Assembly: GCA_015232315.1 (NCBI GenBank)
Contig: JADFZZ010000004.1
Span: 19,414-83,413, forward strand
Direction: 5' to 3'
Source: SAR324 cluster bacterium
Lineage (GTDB): Bacteria; SAR324; NAC60-12
Length of the DNA: 64,000 bases
Below the pieces are notes generated by a model. That model did not search any database and had not been told where the DNA came from. It was given only the letters and a program-made list of their open reading frames with translations. Positions 61,286 through 64,000 of this stretch are shown here, one piece after another. Every line of letters begins with the position of its first letter. Position 1 is the stretch's first letter. The translations under genes were made by a program, and so were the position numbers.

Positions 61286-61522
61286 TTATTTTTCCCCATC
61301 ATTGCCAATCGCATCTACCGGACAAGATTCCATGGCCTCCTGGCAATTAGATTCCTCCTCAGAGGTGATGGGTTGTTTATAAACATAGTCATGTCCATCT
61401 TCCAGATTAACAGTAAAATTATCCGGTGCTAATTCGGAACACAAATTACAGTCGATGCATTCTTCATCAACATAGTATTTGCCAGAGACATTGATTTCAA
61501 ACTTACGAGTTTTGTCTGCCAT
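61286..61522 (-). CDS. 4Fe-4S single-cluster ferredoxin
   Basis: A 78-residue ferredoxin. The cluster ligands are C-x2-C-x2-C in ECIDCNLCSELAP and a distant Cys-Pro in SCPVDAIG. The first block CIDCNLC and the CP motif are the single-cluster pattern. Start ATG 61522 opens the conserved domain; the frame upstream to 61630 is a hydrophobic non-conserved extension. It is 24 bp upstream of the glutaredoxin-rhodanese gene, so it is likely an electron donor in that cluster-handling group. Confidence 0.9.
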   Translation of the reverse strand: MADKTRKFEINVSGKYYVDEECIDCNLCSELAPDNFTVNLEDGHDYVYKQPITSEEESNCQEAMESCPVDAIGNDGEK

Positions 61523-61801
61523 TATTTTAAAGTATCCTTCCTGAATGAATGCAAAATCAAGCCTTAAATAGTACCAATAGTATGCTATATCATGGTAGCA
61601 ATCGATAAAGAATGGCAAACCATAATTCAAGAATTTGGAGATGTCAACAGGATGTTCTGAAGATATGAATTAAAAAACAACAACTTGTGAGGTTTCCTAT
61701 AGAAAGCCTTCCAAGATTTCAACTTGTACTTTTATTTTTAGAAATATAGTTTGCCACGAATTTTATTGTCAGCAATGATTTAAACTCAATGGAGGAAGAC
61801 T

Positions 61802-62878
61802 ATGGCTCAGACAAAAACAAACTCTGGTAATTTTTTTGAAGATTTTGAAACTGGAATGGTTATCAGGCATGCGCTTCCCCGGACACTGACGGAAGGCGAC
61901 AATGCTCTTTATGTTGCTTTGACAGGAGAACGTTATCCTTTATACTGTTCTGCTGAATTTGCCCGGCAATTGGGGTTCAAACGGGAATTGATCAATGATC
62001 TGCTGGTGTTTCACACTGTTTTTGGAAAATCTGTTCCTGACATCAGTCTGAATGCTGTTGCAAACCTGGGTTATGCCGATGTTCGCTTTTTAATGCCGGT
62101 TTATCCTGGAGATACGCTTCGTGCGGAATCAACCGTGGTTGGGCGAAAAGAAAATTCTAACGGGAAAAATGGAAATGTGTATGTTCATACCAAAGGCTAT
62201 AACCAGAGAAATGAATTGGTCATGCAGTTTTATCGCTGGGTAATGGTTCATAAACGAAATCCTGATGTTCCCTGTGACAGCCAGGATAAACCCGATCTTC
62301 CGCATGAATTGTCTGTAGCTCAGATCAAATTCCATGAAAACTTTAATCGGGGTGGCCTGGATACCATCGCGACAGGTGGGAAGTGGTTTTTTGAAGATTA
62401 TGAAACTGGTGAACGCATTTATCATGTAGATGGTAGAACCATTGAAGAATCTGATCACATGCTGGCAACCAGTTCCTATCAAAACACAGCAAAGGTTCAT
62501 TTCAATTCCCACCAAATGTCAAATTCCAGGTTTGGCAAGAGATTGATGTATGGCGGACATGTGATTTCAATAGCAAGGGCCCTGTCTTTCAATGGTCTGG
62601 AAAATGCTCTGGGAATTTTAGGTTGGAATGGTGGAAGTCATGTCGCACCAACTTTTGCGGGTGATACCATTTATTCCTGGTCTGATGTGCTGGACAAAAA
62701 AGATCTGAATTCCGATTTTGGCGCCTTGCGCACACGACTGGTTGGTATCAAAAATGTTGACCCTCAACAAAAAGGCGTTGAGCTTAAATTTACAGATTCT
62801 GAAACAGGCAAGGAAACTTATCATCCCAATGTGGTTCTGGATCTGGATTATTATATCCTGATGCCCAAACATAAATAA
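61802..62878 (+). CDS. Double hot-dog MaoC-type enoyl-CoA hydratase (mesaconyl-CoA hydratase-like)
   Basis: A 358-residue protein with two hot-dog folds of MaoC type. The first half starts NFFEDFETGMVIRHALPRTL; the second repeats FFEDYETGERIYHVDGRTIE. Hydratase-type segments include YADVRFLMPVYPGDTLRAES and GSHVAPTFAGDTIYSWSDV. This length and pairing match mesaconyl/methylmalyl-CoA hydratases of C4-C5 dicarboxylic acyl-CoA pathways. GGAGG precedes the ATG. The genes of such a pathway are not adjacent, so the substrate is a guess. Confidence 0.85.
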   Translation: MAQTKTNSGNFFEDFETGMVIRHALPRTLTEGDNALYVALTGERYPLYCSAEFARQLGFKRELINDLLVFHTVFGKSVPDISLNAVANLGYADVRFLMPVYPGDTLRAESTVVGRKENSNGKNGNVYVHTKGYNQRNELVMQFYRWVMVHKRNPDVPCDSQDKPDLPHELSVAQIKFHENFNRGGLDTIATGGKWFFEDYETGERIYHVDGRTIEESDHMLATSSYQNTAKVHFNSHQMSNSRFGKRLMYGGHVISIARALSFNGLENALGILGWNGGSHVAPTFAGDTIYSWSDVLDKKDLNSDFGALRTRLVGIKNVDPQQKGVELKFTDSETGKETYHPNVVLDLDYYILMPKHK

Positions 62879-62949
62879 TCATGGGTTGCTCTCAGCAACT
62901 CTCTTCAATTTCAAAATTTATAAATCATTTAATGTAGAAATGGAATTTC

Positions 62950-64000
62950 ATGTTGAGCGAAGAATATCGGATGCAAATCAACGATATGTTCGAACGTGTG
63001 GGGAACCTAGAAGGGTATCTTTGACGTTGCGGACAAACAAAAATCTCTTGAACTACTTCAGAAGCAATCGTCTGAAGACACCTTCTGGCAACAACCCCAG
63101 GAGCAACGTACCGATGTCCTGAAGCAAATTTCACATCTGTCGGATCTTATCGATGAATGGAAGAAACTTGTTGATCTGAAGGACAACCTTGAAACGGCGC
63201 TGGAGTTGTATGATGAAACCCAGGAGGATGAATTTTTGGGTGAATTGAACCAGTATCGAACCAAATTGGAGGAGGAACTCAACAAACTTGAAATCATCAA
63301 TCTGTTCACCGGGGCCAATGATGAAAAAAACGCGATTGTGACAATTCATCCCGGCGCTGGCGGTACAGAATCCACCGATTGGGCCTCCATGCTGTATAAC
63401 ATGTATCTGCGTTGGACCAATCATAATGGTTATGATGTGGATATTATGGATTTTCTGCCTGGTGATGAAGCTGGAATCAAATCAGTGACTTTTGAGGTTT
63501 CCGGCAAATATGCTTATGGCAATCTAAAGACCGAGACAGGGGTTCACCGGTTGGTGCGAATTTCTCCCTTTGACGCTAACAAACGCAGACACACTTCCTT
63601 TGCGTCAGTGTTTGTTTATGCGGATATTGACGAGGAAATCGCGATCGAAATCAATACTGAAGATCTAAAAATTGACACGTTCCGTGCGAGTGGTGCCGGT
63701 GGCCAGCATGTCAACACCACAGATTCCGCGATTCGTATCACGCATATGCCTTCAGGAATTGTGGTCCAGTGTCAAACTGAACGATCCCAGCATAAAAACA
63801 AATCTTCTGCTATGAAGATTTTAAAGGCCAAACTCTATGAAAAACAACAGGATTCATTGAGGGCGGAACGTGATAAACTGAACAGCACAAAACAGGAAAT
63901 TGCGTGGGGGAGTCAGATTCGAAGTTATGTGCTTCAGCCATATCAATTGGTCAAAGACCATCGTACTGGATACGAAACGGGCAATTCTGGTGCGGTACTC
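62950..64000 (+). CDS. prfB: Peptide chain release factor 2 with programmed +1 frameshift (3' end outside window)
   Basis: ATG 62950 opens a 24-codon frame ending CTT TGA at 63019-63024. Shifting +1 at CTT to read GAC continues an open frame to the window edge (another 326 codons). The second frame carries the RF2 signatures: the stop-recognition block VRISPFDANKRRHTSFASV with SPF, and the catalytic GGQ in SGAGGQHVNTTDSA. It releases peptides at UGA and UAA codons. About 15-20 C-terminal residues are missing because the window ends. The in-frame TGA is the known autoregulatory frameshift stop. Confidence 0.96.
63010..63025 (+). promoter_or_regulatory. prfB programmed frameshift signal
   Basis: GAAGGGTATCTTTGAC gives a Shine-Dalgarno-like GAAGGG 3 nt upstream of the slippery CTT followed by TGA C. 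This matches the RF2 autoregulation site: low RF2 stalls at UGA and the SD-like stretch promotes the +1 shift. Confidence 0.95.

Noticed and set aside
61523..61630. 36-residue extension of the ferredoxin
   Set aside because: Not conserved in ferredoxins and hydrophobic. The ATG at 61522 begins the typical domain.
1..64000. tRNA or rRNA genes
   Set aside because: Scanning the intergenic gaps by eye shows no cloverleaf-like T-arm (GTTCRANTC) context with matching stems. A dedicated search would be needed to exclude them fully.

Overview
The window reads as a chromosomal segment of a motile, diderm (Gram-negative) bacterium. The evidence is lipoproteins with lipoboxes, outer-membrane beta-barrel-like proteins, a methyl-accepting chemotaxis protein with CheW, an exported multihaem cytochrome c, and MqnA of the futalosine menaquinone route. 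The gene mix (many two-component and sigma-54 proteins, TPR and caspase-like proteins, menaquinone) suggests a deltaproteobacterial or SAR324-type lineage. This is inferred from gene content only. I see no rRNA, tRNA, CRISPR array, prophage or complete insertion sequence.

Layout. 1-3733: response regulator fragment, LysR regulator divergent from a YceI protein, old yellow enzyme. 3836-10077 (minus): a dedicated Hsp70 set (TPR/acidic protein, J-like protein without the HPD histidine, GrpE-like, Hsp70, zinc-ribbon/TPR protein). 10244-14266: PepN, a retropepsin-like protein, a PlsC-type acyltransferase. 14499-17091: chemoreceptor and CheW. 17118-20772: a repeat-rich stretch carrying a DUF559 endonuclease-like gene, a CBS protein, a histone-deacetylase-family protein and a PEBP protein. 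20839-30244: adenylate cyclase, an unknown helical protein, MqnA with a MinD-like ATPase, a CysO/CysM-type cysteine pair, then TerB-like, RadC-like and RlmE. 30385-35439: a small ORF, a RiPP-type precursor with two NHLP leaders, and an exported caspase/SUMF1 protein followed by a beta-barrel protein and a lipoprotein. 35645-40124: fructose bisphosphatase and a queuosine (preQ0) operon with a triplicated QueD-like protein and a sigma-54 activator. 40359-48173: a lipoprotein, a coiled-coil protein, and a CheA-like 7TM protein with two histidine kinases. 48334-55709: an envelope operon (PorV-like protein, two lipoproteins, tetrahaem protein), then an acyl-CoA dehydrogenase. 55716-59364: small membrane protein, GHKL ATPase, patatin, a tyrosine-recombinase-like protein without catalytic residues, an orphan transposase HTH fragment. 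59507-64000: YggT, IscA-type protein, glutaredoxin-rhodanese and ferredoxin (Fe-S maintenance), a MaoC hydratase, and prfB with its programmed frameshift, cut by the window end.

The most solid new structure is mobile DNA. Three copies of a 161-bp non-autonomous element (2446, 18208, 20604) share CCTRCTGTAAAT-type ends and each has its own 8-bp target duplication. One of them rewrote the last codons of the CBS gene. A second, unrelated 138-bp element (42318-42455) has perfect 13-bp terminal inverted repeats and an 8-bp duplication. A 3.4-unit, 85-bp tandem array (19425-19718) carries a palindrome that also occurs singly at 10196 and 14295.

The best candidates for undescribed biology are the double-leader RiPP precursor with no modifying enzymes nearby, facing the exported caspase/SUMF1 operon; the three-domain QueD-like protein with its active-site residues split between domains; the dedicated Hsp70 set; and the RadC protein with an N-terminal Fe-S-type cysteine loop.
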